Below the pieces are notes generated by a model. That model was not told where the DNA came from. It saw only the letters and a list, made by a program, of their open reading frames with translations, and searched no databases. The position numbers were made by a program, and so were the translations under genes. Positions 1-12,019 of a stretch of 64,000 nt of DNA are shown piece after piece. Each line of letters starts with the position of its first letter. Positions within the stretch are counted from its first letter, which is position 1. Origin of the DNA: Dichomitus squalens LYAD-421 SS1 (taxonomy: Eukaryota; Basidiomycota; Agaricomycetes; Polyporales; Polyporaceae). The stretch covers positions 440,710 to 504,709 of the forward strand of contig NW_006766895.1 in the NCBI RefSeq assembly GCF_000275845.1, read 5' to 3'.

Positions 1-49
1 GATCTATATCCTTTCGTCGATCCTCTCTCTCATCCCTTACACCTGAAAC

Positions 50-754
50 ATGGCCTCTGTCAAGGTTGGTGACGTGATCCCCGAGGGCACCTTCGTGCAT
101 GTCCCCTTCTCGCCTGAGCTCGAGGACCACAACGCGTGCGGTATCCGTGCGTAGCCTGATATTCTTCCAAAAGCTTCAGGGTGATGCTCACCATGTATCC
201 ACAGCCACCAAGCTCTCCACCGATGCATGGAAGGGCAAGAAGGTCGTCCTCTTCTCCGTCCCAGGAGCGTTCACCGTACGTACCTCTCCCCTCCCTCGCA
301 CCCCACAAACTAACATTCCCTTTCCCACACCACGTAGCCCTCATGCCACGCGAACCACGCCCCGCCCTACCTCGCGAAGGTCCCCGAGCTCAAAGCGAAG
401 GGCGTCGACGTTGTCGCGGTCGTCTCCGCGAACGACCCGTTCGTGCTCTCGGGCTGGAGCCGCATCCTCGGCTTCAAAGACGCCATCCTCGCGCTCTCGG
501 ACCCCAACGGGGCGTGGTCCGAGAAGCTCGGCCTCACGGTCGACCTCTCCGGCCTGGGCATCGGGCTGGGCAAGCGCACGACGCGGTTCGCGCTCGTCAT
601 CGACGACTTGAAGGTCACCTACGCTGGGGTGAGTGCGATTTGCTTCCTATGGACAGGGATGGGCGGGAGGCTTACAGTGGCGCTTGTGCAGGTCGAGCCT
701 GACCCGACCCAGGTTACTGTCTCGGGCGTTGACGCTGTCCTCGCTGCGCTCTGA
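50..754 (+). CDS. Peroxiredoxin, Prx5/AHP1 type
   Basis: Thiol-specific peroxidase that reduces hydrogen and alkyl hydroperoxides, probably cytosolic or peroxisomal. Four exons (50-140, 205-275, 338-628, 692-754) join in frame to 171 residues, the usual family length. The VPGAFTPSC segment carries the peroxidatic cysteine just after the second intron. It is preceded by the KKVVLFSVPGAF strand and followed by HANHAPPYL, the AHP1/PMP20 pattern. The start MASVKVGD is the first ATG after a pyrimidine-rich leader. The next gene is convergent, on the other strand. The C-terminus (VSGVDAVLAAL) shows no clear SKL peroxisomal signal. Family is certain from the motif; the physiological reductant is not visible. 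Confidence 0.95.
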
Positions 755-975
755 AGGGTCGGATAGAAGTGGAAGAATATACCAATGTAAATTGCACGCT
801 TGTACTACAATGAATGGACATATCACGATCATGCGGACGCACTGGTGCGAGCGTGGAATGGCTTCTGGATTGGGTGGTAGAATGCGTATACACAAAGGAC
901 CGCAGTGCGAGGGTGTCAAGCAGAACATAATGGTACGAGAGCGGATTGTTCAAGAGCACTTGCCTGCATATGACA

Positions 976-2199
976 CTAAAATCCGTAGCTGATTGACATA
1001 TCGGACGCCTCCCCATACGCACTCGCAATCGGCATCGTCATCCCGTCGATCCCGAACGTAACCTCCAGCTCCTCCGCCTTCACGCTCGCCAGCGTGCTGT
1101 CCTCCCGCGGCGCCGTCGTGCGGCCAGAGGCACGGCCCTTCGTCCCCTTCGCTTCCCAGCCGTTCCCCTGGTGCGTCTTCTCCGTCTGAGACTTCGCGCC
1201 TCCCGCATGCCCCACGGTGTTCTGCATGTCCCCAAGGAGCGACCTGAATGCCTGCGCGGCCGCGGGAGAGTTGACCGCCGCCTCCGACCGGCCGCGCTTC
1301 GGCGTCGAGGTCATGTTTGCGTGTAGGCTCCGCGCACGCGCGTACCGCGACCCACCCCTCGGCTTCTTCGGGCTCTTCTTCGCGGAGGCGGCGCGGTCCG
1401 CCGTACCGTCCAGGGTGAGCGTGCGCGCGAGCGGGATGCTGCCGCGCATGCGGGGGCTCGGGCTGTCGTGCGGCTCGCTGGCGAGAAAGGGCGCGATGCG
1501 GTACGAGAGGGCGCGCGTGATGGGGGCGTCGGTGCGGCGTTTCTTCTGCGGGGGCTTGGGCGAGTCTTCGCGCTCGCGGGAGTCCTCGCGGACTATGGGC
1601 AGGGTAGGCGACCTGAAGGACATGCTCGGGCGGCTGCGGCGCGTGAGCGGGGACTGTGCTTGTGCTCCTGGCGAGGGTGGCTCGCGCTTGATCGTCGGCG
1701 TGTTGCGGAAGGTGTTGTAGACCATGGTGAACATGGTCGTGGGCGGGGCGGGCTGGTGGGGAGGCTTGTCGCGGAGTCCGACGAGCAGCTCGATCGCGTA
1801 CCTGATGGCCACGTCCGAGCAAGAAGGGCTGACGTCGATGTGCAGGGCGCGAGGAAGCTTGGCATTCAAGATAGATGCGACCTGCAGCAGCTCAGGACGA
1901 GTCATAGTCATGAGGTCGGCGTGGCAGCAGAACGGGGCGACGTTGAGGGCGGTGATGACGATGGCGTCCTCGGCTGTGTCCTCGTTCTGGAGCGCGATGC
2001 AATAAGGCTTGGGAGTGGGGGAGGTGGTGGAGACAGAGTTCGATGTACAGGGGGAAGCAATGGGGCGGGATCTGTTGCTGGTCTCGTCGTCGCTCCGCCC
2101 GCGTTTGCCGAGGGTAGACAATGCTGGAGTGGGCTTTAGGACGTCGCGCAAGAACTGGCGCATGCTGCTTGACCTGGTCTTCTTGATGTTGCGCTCCAT
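976..2199 (-). CDS. Conserved fungal protein of unknown function
   Basis: I do not recognise a named domain. The uninterrupted frame gives about 407 residues from MERNIKKTR; an in-frame upstream ATG at 2292 would add 31 residues. A folded-looking block lies near residues 80-150, with NVAPFCCHADLMTM and a leucine-rich helix. The rest is low-complexity and rich in Ser, Pro, Arg and Lys, with several basic PKKPR/KKRRTD patches that could be nuclear localisation signals and many SP/TP sites. A regulatory, cell-cycle-phosphorylated nuclear protein is possible, but this is inference only. It shares a 362 bp intergenic region with NDC1, transcribed the other way. Confidence 0.75.
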   Translation of the reverse strand: MERNIKKTRSSSMRQFLRDVLKPTPALSTLGKRGRSDDETSNRSRPIASPCTSNSVSTTSPTPKPYCIALQNEDTAEDAIVITALNVAPFCCHADLMTMTRPELLQVASILNAKLPRALHIDVSPSCSDVAIRYAIELLVGLRDKPPHQPAPPTTMFTMVYNTFRNTPTIKREPPSPGAQAQSPLTRRSRPSMSFRSPTLPIVREDSREREDSPKPPQKKRRTDAPITRALSYRIAPFLASEPHDSPSPRMRGSIPLARTLTLDGTADRAASAKKSPKKPRGGSRYARARSLHANMTSTPKRGRSEAAVNSPAAAQAFRSLLGDMQNTVGHAGGAKSQTEKTHQGNGWEAKGTKGRASGRTTAPREDSTLASVKAEELEVTFGIDGMTMPIASAYGEASDMSISYGF

Positions 2200-2561
2200 A
2201 GTGCGATAGGTGTGGTGTTGTGCTGGGGTTAGCTGCCTGTAAGACGCTGAAGTCGAGAGCGGTGGGCGAGCTACTTGGAGGCTGGCAACCAACAGAGGCT
2301 GAAACGTCGATGGCGAGCCATATTGGACTAGATCATAACAGCACTAGCAGTATAGATCAGGCGGTATGGTATGCTCCAGAGTCAAGCAGCAAGCACAATA
2401 TTGAGAACATCATGTAGGAGGAAAGTAAGACGTCGACTCGGCGTTGCTGGCACTGGCAGAGGAGCGAGCCTCGTGACGCGACTTGACCACGTGATGTCTC
2501 TGACGCGCGAGACGCGTTGTGTTCGCCGTCGACTTTCGTGTCTTCCTCGCTGTCCACGACG
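2200..2561. promoter_or_regulatory. Bidirectional intergenic promoter region
   Basis: The 362 bp between the start codons of the unknown gene (-) and NDC1 (+) must hold both promoters. No clear TATA box or known operator was seen. Confidence 0.5.
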
Positions 2562-5258
2562 ATGGCCACCTCGACGGCCCCACGAAACCCTCCCACGCCC
2601 ATACGGGCCATTCCATCTACTCTCCTGTCACGAACTGCACCCACGATCCCGCCTGCTTCTCAACTGTATGAACCTCTCGTGAAGGCTGTCTTGCGCCACC
2701 GACAGCACAAAATCTTCCTCCACTCGGCTGCGCTCTCCTGGCTCCTCGTCTCGGCATGGAGAACATGGAGCGAAGGCGACCGAGACTTCTGGCTGCTTCC
2801 CATCAGACCATCGACGCTGGCATACACCCTGGCGACCTTTGCTACTGGCGCCCTTCCCATTGTTGTGCTGCGCAAGTCTCATGTCGCAGGTCAGTCCTGG
2901 TCCTCTTAAGCACGACAGGCATCCCGATGTTTTCGACCGAATAAGATTCTATGAATAAGGGAGGCGCGAGGTAAGCTGTCGTGAACTCGTGGCCTGTCTG
3001 AACAATAGTCCTTGAACACCTGGGTAAACCGGCGGACGGTCGCCTCCTGCCTCTCTTGGTCGAAACCCTCGGAATGCCTAGCGTGCTCACCGCCTAGACA
3101 TACTCATAGATATTGCTTGTATAGCGTCGCCCACTCCCGCGACCTCTCCATCCAAGACTTTGGCTGGCGCCTTTCAGAAGCAAAGTACCGTCCACGCGCT
3201 GTTGACCTACCTAGCGTCCTCACTATCCCTCGCCGCCCTACACCTCTTCATTACGACTTCATACGACGCAACTGCCGACCCACATGCCCGCATTTCTCTA
3301 TTTGTCAAGTCAAGGTGAGTACATGCGCCATGTTCGACCAACCAAATGCTTGACCAACTCTTCGGTCAGGAAACATCCATACTACCTCAATGGGCACTTG
3401 ATCTATCTTCTCTTCTCACAAGCATTCATTGCGCTCGCATGTCTTGTTCGCTGTGTACTGCTAGACCGTTTTGCCGTCCGCTGGGGGGCTTCGTTGACGG
3501 CCCGCAAGGAGAAACTCCAGTCGTTTGGTCTCGCGCGCGCCGTCACCGTGACACTCACGACGTTTGTGTATACCCTCATAGCGACTGTGCTGTACTTGGG
3601 TGTGTTTGCCTTTGGACGGTCGGTGGTGCTGCCTACTTTCTACCAGCTGCCGTTCGTGCCGAGGCTGCTCAAGCCCTTCACGGCGCATTTCTTGCGAGGA
3701 CAATGGACACCGCTGCTGCTCACGCGACACTGGTCGCTCGTGAGCCGTGCGTTCTACTTGGCCTTGACTACTGTCGGTATCTGGGAATTTGCGGAGAGCG
3801 CGTTTGACTCCATCGTAGCGGAGGTTCGTACTATCCATCTTCAACCAAGAACTCGTGCTAATGGTACGGTACAGTCGATCAGTGTTTCCGCGCATACAGC
3901 AGACCCCGGCCTCACATTGGTGTCCGGCATCACGTCCACGGATCCATACCTCAAACACTTTGCGTACGCCGAGCTGCGCGAGTTCACGACTGAGGACTCT
4001 CCCGCGGCTGCGCAGCGCCGCTCAGCCCTGTTCGCCGACCAAAAGTACAACCCGAACATGTGGTCAACGCTCTCCCGCGAGGCCCTGCTCACGCTCGGAC
4101 GCGACTACCAGCTTTTCCTCCGCAGAGGCCAGCCGGCGCCCCCACGTACGTCCCATCTTCTCTTTCCGTCCCTCCATTATTCCTGTCTCACCATATCCTG
4201 ACCCCAAGCCGCCGCTGCGCCTGCCGCGGCACCCAAACCCTCCACCCCCCTGCCGGGACACGCCACGCCGCTCCTCCGCGCCTCAGTCTTCAAGACCGCG
4301 CAGACCTCCCCGCTCCGCGCCTCGCTCGACATGCTCGCCTCGGACGGCCCCTTAGCCACCGCGGTGTCCGAGACGGCCGAAGCGGGCGCGTCGCACCTCC
4401 CCGAGCTCTTCCGCTCCGTGCTGCCCTCGACCCCGCCGGCACCTGCTAGCGCGGCGATCGAGACGGCGAAGAAGGCGGAGGAGAGCGTCGCGCGGGTCGT
4501 CAGCGAGACCAAGGGCGTGTGGCGCGAGGGCGTCGGGAAGACGCTCGTCGGATTCCTGCCGAAGGGCGTGGCGGAGGCGGGTGCGCAGATGCGGACGTGG
4601 TGGACGCGGGAGCGGGTGCACCGGGTCGCGGAAACGAGCCTGCCGAACCGGTATGTGGACGCGCTCGCTGCGGAAGGTGCGTCATCTTGGTTTTGCCCTG
4701 CGGTTCCGCGTAGCTTGCGTGTCGGACGTGGTTATGGATAGTGGCTGACGACAATCCGTGGTTCGTGCTATTGATGGATAGTGCTGTGCCGCCTCACGTG
4801 CGCGTCGCTCACGGAGGACGCCTATGGGGTTGTCCAGCGGGACATCCCGAAGATCGTCGAGGCCCTGCTCTCGTTCCTGACCGCGCTCGAGGAGTTCCAC
4901 ACGGAGCTGAACGCTAAGTACGCGCTGCCGCCATTGGAACAGCTACAACAACTGTCGGCGAAGGACGTGGCAGAGAAGGAGTTGCTCGCGCTTGAGGCTG
5001 CAAGAGCGAGCGAGGTGTGCGGGGTCGTCACTGACGGTGAGTGCTTGCTCGCTCTGTCCTCGGTCCTCCGCCCTTGGGCGTTCCGGGGGGGTGGACTGGT
5101 CGTCGGAGGGACGAATGTTGACTAGGCGTTGATTTTGACGTATAGCTATCAAGGAGGGGGTCGTGCAGATCGTGAGGACGTTTGGGGAGAAGCTGGCGGC
5201 GTTCCGGTTCCCACCCCGGATTGCGAAGAAGCTGCAGGGTTTCGTCGACTACAACTAG
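2562..5258 (+). CDS. NDC1: Nucleoporin Ndc1, transmembrane nuclear pore and spindle-pole anchor
   Basis: Ndc1 anchors nuclear pore complexes, and in yeast the spindle pole body, in the nuclear envelope. The gene has at least eight exons. The N-terminal half has about six hydrophobic segments, including IFLHSAALSWLLVSAW, TLATFATGALPIVVL, LIYLLFSQAFIALACLV and TFVYTLIATVLYLGVFAF. The C-terminal half is soluble and Ala/Glu rich. It ends in RFPPRIAKKLQGF shortly before the stop, a pattern I associate with fungal Ndc1. The start MATSTAPRN fits the cap-proximal ATG. Exon borders between about 2890 and 3330 are the least certain: the frame that reads KQSTVHALLTYLASS is coding, but the short exon before it is tentative. 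Confidence 0.85.
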
Positions 5259-6788
5259 TGGACAATCTGTCGGGTCCCCGCTGGGGAAGGTAACTTACTT
5301 GGGAGCCTTGGTGTGTGGTCCCGCTTCTACTGGTCGTTGAATTGGAAAGTTGTTGTCGGAGATTAGTGCTGTTACCGACGTTGCCTTCGAACTTGACATG
5401 CGACCCGATAAGTGCTTCTCAGCCTTAAACAGCGCTGTGGCGCACCGCCGACGGCTCTCTATGCTACGAAGCCACTTCCCTGCCGATGAGAATTCGATGT
5501 TATAGGATAGGTAGCTCCCCGTCATCAGAGTTCAGCCTCGTACGTAATCATACCAAGGCTAAGACAGCCACACGATTTGTGTGTCCTGACGGTGGATCAT
5601 GGTTTTCCTTTGCAGACCAGCCTTCATATTGATAGTTGTCGCTCCTAGGCACAAACGAGGCAGTCACCATGCATCGCAGACATTCACTGTACTTCGCTCG
5701 TCCGTCGTGCGCAAGTGTCATCCAACAGCATTCGATCGAAACCGGTGGCGACGCAGCGTACCGGTGGGATCATCTTTCATGATCTTACGCTGAGCGACGA
5801 GTCTGCATCAAGGGATCACGAGGAGCGGGATTAGGAAGCTTACCTCAAGCCTTGACAAGACATCGTCGTTCGCTCAGCTGGGCCCGATAATGGGTGTCTT
5901 TTGGACGGCCAGGACCGTAGCAACTCCGGCCGTGAGGGGACCGGAAGCTTCACTTACGAACAAGATTGGATGCCAGCAGTGCATCCCACCTCATAAGCTT
6001 CATGCAGTGCTTGTCCATGTCAGGACACCAACGACTAATGTATGGATACATAAGTGCCAACGGCGTTTCCCGCCCTTGTGCATAGGCGCCGGTACGGAAC
6101 ACAATTCCTGAGCGGCTATTTGGAGGACCGGTTACCTTCGCTACCAGATATGGCCAAAGGCGTCTAAAGAAGTCACGATCGGACGTCGGACGATCTGGAA
6201 AGCAGATTGGCACAACTTCGGTCCGCGTCTTGCTCGACTTCCGCTGCTTCCTAACGCCTGCACCTTCTCGATCCGCGATATTCCTATGCTGAATGCTTGA
6301 TTCCAAGTTGCAGCTAATTGGGCAGGTTACCTCTGGTAACAGAGCTGCCAAGATGGCCAAATTGCCAACGATGCAGGCACCGGCACGGAAAGTAGCCGGA
6401 ACCGGACGCGCAAGATCAGCGAGGTCCGTCTATAACTTCTAGACCGCCACAATTACTAAGCACCTAGTTCCCGTTGAAATCGAAAGACTTACTGACATTG
6501 TATGTCACTTCCGCCGGATACTGGATAGATTACGCACCTCCGGCTACTTTCTTACCGGAACTCTGCCGTCCGCGGACGATGCGCATTTGCGTTTACTCAT
6601 CTTCGAACATCGGCCGGTTCTGAGAGCTGCGACCAGTTCGCTTGTATGATTTGCCCACAGATGCCCGATGCCGTTTGCCGGGCCTATAAAGACGAAATGC
6701 CAACATCCCTCGACGCTTGCCCTCCCTCCGTGTCCCTACGCCCGCCCGTGCAAGACGTCGTTCTTCCCGTCTTTCACGCGTGTATATC
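5259..6788. other. Intergenic, no gene seen
   Basis: About 1.5 kb between NDC1 and the MFS transporter. Open frames are short with no family resemblance. The right end holds the transporter promoter, with TATAAA at 6685-6690. Confidence 0.5.
6685..6690 (+). promoter_or_regulatory. TATA box of the MFS transporter gene
   Basis: TATAAA lies about 100 bp upstream of the ATG at 6789, in a CCTATAAAG context typical of fungal core promoters. Confidence 0.6.
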
Positions 6789-8708
6789 ATGATGTCCTCG
6801 CAGCCATCGCCAACGAGCACGTTGCATGATCCTGTCCACATACATCCCCATCTGGAAGAGGATCTTAGACAAGAATACGAGCTCCGCGCAGAGGAGTATG
6901 GCGGAGACGATCCTCGGGAGCCCCCATCCAAAGAGCAGGGTGCCATCCCTGTCCCCGAGCAGGTCGCCACACCAGATCCGAACAAGGTCGCTTGGGATGG
7001 TCCCGACGATCCCGCAAACCCTCAGAACTGGTCGAACAGGAAGAAGTGGGCGGTCACTTGCTTGTGTGTGCTTATGACCGTGAACGTGTGAGTAAACCTC
7101 GTGTTGCCATCTGTTCTCTCAACGGCAAGTTGACGGAGGTTGTTCTATTCAGGACATTTGCGTCTTCCGCGCCGTCAGCTGCAGGATCTTTCATCGCAAG
7201 GGAGTTTGGTGTTAGTACCGAGGTTGGCTATCTCGTCACCTCGATTTTCCTTTGCGGATACGTCGTCGGCCCTCTCTTGTGGGGCCCCGGCTCAGAGCTC
7301 TACGGCCGTCGAATCATCTTCCGCTTCTGCCTCGCCATCTATGTCATTCTCCATCTTGGTCAGGCGCTCGCGCACAATATGCAAACGATCCTCGTCACCC
7401 GCTTCCTTACCGGTGTGTTCGCATGTGCCCCTTTGACAATCGCCGGAGGTGTCATTGTCGACATCTGGGATCCCGTTACCCGTGGTACCGCTACGGCGAT
7501 CTTCTCGGCCGGTGTGTTCGTAGGTCCCGTACTTGGCCCTATCGCTGGAGGATTGTGAGTGTTCCTGCACGCAACCACCCATACGGACTTCTTCTGATGT
7601 TGGTGTTTAAAACAGCTTGACAATGAGTACCCTCGGGTGGCGTTGGGTCTTTTGGGTCATGATGATCTTCGCGGGTGCCTGTACCATTCTGGCCTACCTC
7701 TTCCTGCCCGAAACGTACGCCCCTGTCCTCCTCCAGTGGAAGGCACAGAAGTTGCGGAAGGTCGACCCCGTACAGAACGCCAAGGTCTACGCCGAGCACG
7801 AGCGATCGGACTGGTCCCTGCGCGGTATCATTCATCGTACTGTATACCGTCCGATCCAGATGCTTATCCGCGAGCCGATCCTCCTGCTCGTCACCATCTA
7901 CCTGTCTCTCGTCTATGGCGTCCTATACGCAAGTAAGTTGCTCTTGTCGATACCTCTACTGGCGAAATCCTATACTAACGTCTCATTTGCAGTGTTCGAA
8001 GCCATCCCCGTCATCTTCATTACCACCCGCGGCTTCAACATCGGCGAGTCCGGCCTCGTCTTCATTGGAGTCGGCCTCGGCACCTCCATCGGCGCCTACC
8101 TCACCATCCCTCTCTCCAAGCACTACCCCGCACTCATGGTGAAGTGGCGCGGCTTCCCGCCCCCGGAGGAGCGCCTCTACGGCGCGATGATTGGGGGGCC
8201 CATGCTTGTCATCGGCGCGTTCTGGCTCGGGTGGACCGGCCAGTATTCCAGTATACACTGGATCGTGCCCGCGCTCTCCACGGTGCCAATAGGCGCGGCC
8301 GTGTCGCTCGTGTTCAACTCGTTCCTGGCGTATCTCGTCGACACGTACCTGCAGTACGCCGCGTCCGCGTTCTCGGCGAACACGATCATCCGCTCGTGCG
8401 TGGGCGCGGCGTTCCCGCTCTTCACCGTGCAGATGTTCCGCGGCCTCGGCATCAACTGGGCGTGCACGCTCATCGGGCTGTGTGCGCTGCTCCTTGCCCC
8501 CAGCCCGTTCCTGTTCTACAAGTATGGGACGTGGGTGCGGGCGAAGTCGAAGTTCTCGCCGTGTCTCGTGAGTCTCCCCCATTTCTATTTCTCGTCTCGC
8601 CAAGTGAGCAAGTCACTGACCCGCGTTATCTTGCAGGATCTTGCGATTGCGAAGGAGATTGCCGCAGAGGAAGCCGCTGCCACGGAGAAGGGTGCGCAAC
8701 AGGCGTAG
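6789..8708 (+). CDS. MFS transporter, DHA1 (polyamine/drug:proton antiporter, TPO/FLR1-like)
   Basis: Plasma-membrane major facilitator, probably a proton antiporter exporting polyamines or toxic organic compounds. The exons join to a protein of about 550 residues. It has a hydrophilic acidic N-terminal tail (about 75 residues), the [11 protein letters not shown] entry motif of fungal DHA1 carriers, twelve predicted membrane segments, and motif A after TM2 ([11 protein letters not shown]). [10 protein letters not shown] is the antiporter motif C in TM5. The central loop follows [14 protein letters not shown]. Introns follow MTVNV, AGGL and GVLYA, and one lies before the C-terminal DLAIAKEI exon. 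Two ATGs are adjacent (6789 and 6792); the first is used here. The substrate cannot be told from sequence. Confidence 0.93.
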
Positions 8709-9593
8709 TGCCCTTCCGTCTCTCGCCTTCGTCTCGTTCTCCTAGCATCTGGATACCGGACTTGCGCAGGTCCCTTCGACTCCGTCACGCCTTGTACATA
8801 AGTTATTCTCTTCGGTACCCTTCGAGTCTCAGCCTAGGTCTTTTGGGGTTCGGTGGCTCGCCTGCATGCCTTCCACGACGGACTTCGAATCGCTTTTCTT
8901 CATAGACGACACGCTAATCGCTGTATCCACTAGCATTCCATACTAGTAGTGACTTCCACATGCATCTACTACATGTTCGCTTGCATATCAGGCAATCTTC
9001 TCTGCTTTTTCACGTCTTTCTTAATCTCACGACCCGAACTTCATGCCTTAGAGATACGTAGTGCCAGCAATACACATTCTTCACCCCATGCTACGCGACT
9101 TCGGGTGTCTCGGCCCCCAATGCTGCCTTGACGCACCGCGACTGGCTTGTCAAATGTTCAGTAGTCGTCTCATACTGTCAGATGCGGTCGTGCTGTGAGT
9201 TGGCAAAGAACTATGAGAGTCTAATTAGCCGCTGCTACCCCTCGCCGGCGATATCGCCATCCTCCAGAATCCTACGCGAGCCGATCGACGCTGAATCTTG
9301 TGCAGTCCGAAATGGCTATGCATGCAAGCGACTCGCAGATACATTGCCGCAATACGTAGTAAGGCCGACGTGTACACCGCTTGCTAAGTGAGTACTTGTA
9401 GTCTACTACTAGGCCGACCGCGAGTTGCAACTCCAATCGAAAACATAAGACCAACCACATAAGACCAATCCAATCCAGATACTTCGATCATACTTCCGGA
9501 AGAGGCACTAAAGAGTCTCAAGTCGGTATCTGGTCAAAGCACAGTTGTAAGGAAGGCACTCACCTAGACCTAGCTGATACCGGCCGCACCAAG
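8709..9593. other. Convergent intergenic region, no gene seen
   Basis: This 0.9 kb holds the 3' ends of the MFS gene (+) and the aerolysin-like gene (-). Frames are short and without recognisable domains. Confidence 0.5.
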
Positions 9594-10645
9594 CTAGTTG
9601 TCCGGCTTGACAGTCACCTCGGCCTCGGTGTACACGACCGTGTTGAACTGACCGGGCTCCTGGTACGTGCTCACCGTGCCGTCCGAAAGGAGGAGCGTGA
9701 CGGTCGCAGTGTAGTTCGCATGGCCCACGCCCTGCTGGCAGAACGAGGTCGCCGTGATGCCCTCGCCCGGCTGGAGCTCGCCCGAAATCTCCCAGCCAAC
9801 TGTCTTCTCGAACGACGTCGATGTGCTCGTCTCCTGCGTATTAGTGGCCTCCCACGAATATCCAACTCCGATTTTACCGCCAACTCCGAAGAGCTCAGCG
9901 GAAACCTCGGTGCTGACGGTGACTCCGTAGGTGCTCGTGGTCGACTGGGTGAACGTGGTCGTCTGGGTGCGCTTCACCTCGTTGTTGAACTTCCACGGGA
10001 GGTTCCTCTTCGCGGTGGGCGGGTTGTAGTAGTGTATTTTGTCGAGGTCCTGCCGGGAGATGCCGGTGTTGCTCCCTGTAAGGGGAGGGGTGTAGACTAC
10101 GTTGGAGATGGAGATGGACTGGACCGAGCCATTAAGGAAGACGGGCCCCAACATATCGATGGCAGCGCCAGAGCGTCCAACGAACCCGACGAGGATGCCG
10201 GAGCCGAGTCCAGCAGGGTACGCCTTCTGGCCACTGGTGTTCTTGCCAACGTCGAATGTCTGTGGCGAAGGGTGTCAGTTTTAAGTGAAACTCAAAAAGA
10301 CGATGCTTATACCTGGCCCGCGCTGGTAGTGAGACGGATCCGGCCGGTGCGCGTACCCTGGCCATTGCCCCAGAGAGTCAGCTCGGTGATGCGCTCTCCC
10401 GGAACGAAGGTAATGCTGGCATGCGAGTCGCTCGGCTGTCCGAAGACACTGGTGCGCGAGTCGTCGGAAAATGTGACCTGGACGCCGAGCAAGAAGTTCG
10501 AGTTGTACCACACTTCGAGCCCTTTGACGATGAGAGCACTTTCGTTCATGACCCACTTGCAGGCTTGGAAGGGCGTACCGCCGAACCCGCCGACGACGAA
10601 CTCGCCGGTGAAAGGGCCGGAGGGGTAGGGAGGCCAGTCGGGCAT
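9594..10645 (-). CDS. Jacalin-like lectin fused to aerolysin-like pore-forming domain
   Basis: Two exons (10645-10313 and 10259-9594) with one 53 nt intron give 332 residues and no breaks. Residues 1 to about 150 look like a jacalin-type beta-prism lectin: repeated Gly-rich strands, GERITELTLWG, and LVGFVGRSGAAIDMLGPVF near the end. The remainder is rich in Ser and Thr with long alternating strands, including a TQTTTFTQSTTST hairpin segment, a GVGYSWEAT block and ITATSFCQQG. This matches the aerolysin/ETX pore-forming fold. There is no N-terminal signal peptide, as in other mushroom cytolytic lectins stored in the cytoplasm. Family knowledge suggests sugar-dependent binding, oligomerisation and pore formation, often defence against fungivores. 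Target and activity are unknown. The lectin subtype is less certain than the aerolysin fold. Confidence 0.83.
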
Positions 10646-12019
10646 CGTGGATAGTGTGTTTGAACGTCGAGAGAGCAGAGGCAGATGCTCAAAGAGAAGA
10701 CTGAGGCTTAGAAGATGTTGTTTGAGCTTGCTAAGGGTTCCGATGTTTCCTGGAGGTGCTTTTATGCATGGCCATGGACAGGTATGCGCGCTTCACACAT
10801 CCACCGCATATCTAGGTGGCACTGAGAGCGGACCGGGGAGATGTGCGTCAACAGCAGAAGCCATCGAAGGACCGAAAGTTGATGCCGACACCTGTCGGAT
10901 GTTTGACAAGTGAGGATTCAAACGAGACTCAGACGGCGTCAAGTCGGAGGCACATCTGGTCTAACGGGCAAACGCCGAGTGCAATACGACGGGCGGCAAG
11001 GTTAGCGGTTACGATACGAGCATAGCCGTTTCGCTTCAAGGCTCGCAATCCAAGCTAGTCGTCCGACGTAGGTACGTCGTTCTCTCCCACGAAGTCACGG
11101 CGTGTACTTGAGTAGCGCTGACCTTCCTCTGATCCCGTACGCTAGACGAATCCATACTAACGGCCTGCTCAGGTGGGGGTCAAGTTAGCAGCAAAAAACC
11201 AGGCCTACGACGACACATACTCGCCTCCGCGAATCCTTCATGTCATATGACACCGGCGTTGACGACAAGTCCGAGTCGGGTGCGGAAGCCGATGTCACCT
11301 CTCCAGGGTACAGCGCTCGCGCTGGGTACGTCGTGAAGATACCAGTTCAAGCAAGCTGTTTGGGAAGATCAGACACATTGTCATGATCGAAGTGGAAAAG
11401 AAGAGCTGCATCCACCTTTCCAAGTTACGATGGGATCTTCAACAACGCCGCTTCTCATGTATCCAATTGACTTGATCTTCAGATATTATCTCAAATGTGG
11501 ACAGGCAGAGCGCGCGAGGATACAGACGGACTTGGGTATCACGTCTAGCATACAGCCATTCATGTCATAAATCAAGGTTATATCCATCAGGGATCCAGGT
11601 GGAGGGTGAGTCGGGATGGCCCGCAAGCGAGCGTCAGGGTACGACGAGGGTGGGATACCTCTCAAATGAGGCAGGAAGGGGGAGAGTGAGAAGAACGATG
11701 GAGGAAAGACCGGTACGAGGCAAAGGAGCGACAGCGGATTTAAGAAGAAGGGTATAAGGTAGGTGGAACGGGTAATTGGGGAGGAAACAAGTGCGACGAC
11801 GAAGCAGATCATGCAAAGAAAACACGAAGACGAGAAGAGTATGAGCCAGGAGTGGGCGTACTGTACCTACGATAGGCCTGCCCTAAACGCCACGCCACGG
11901 TCCAGGGTTGAAATGGACGGCAGAAAAATACATAATTAGATTGTCGTAACGCTGCCACAAAACAACATCACGCGGCCCATAGCACCATGCAACGACACAG
12001 CTGGGTCCTCTTCTCGAAC
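10646..12019. other. Intergenic, no gene seen
   Basis: About 1.4 kb between two minus-strand genes. The left end is the promoter of the aerolysin-like gene, with a CATAAAAG-like TATA element on the minus strand near 10758-10766. Short frames here resemble no family. Confidence 0.45.
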
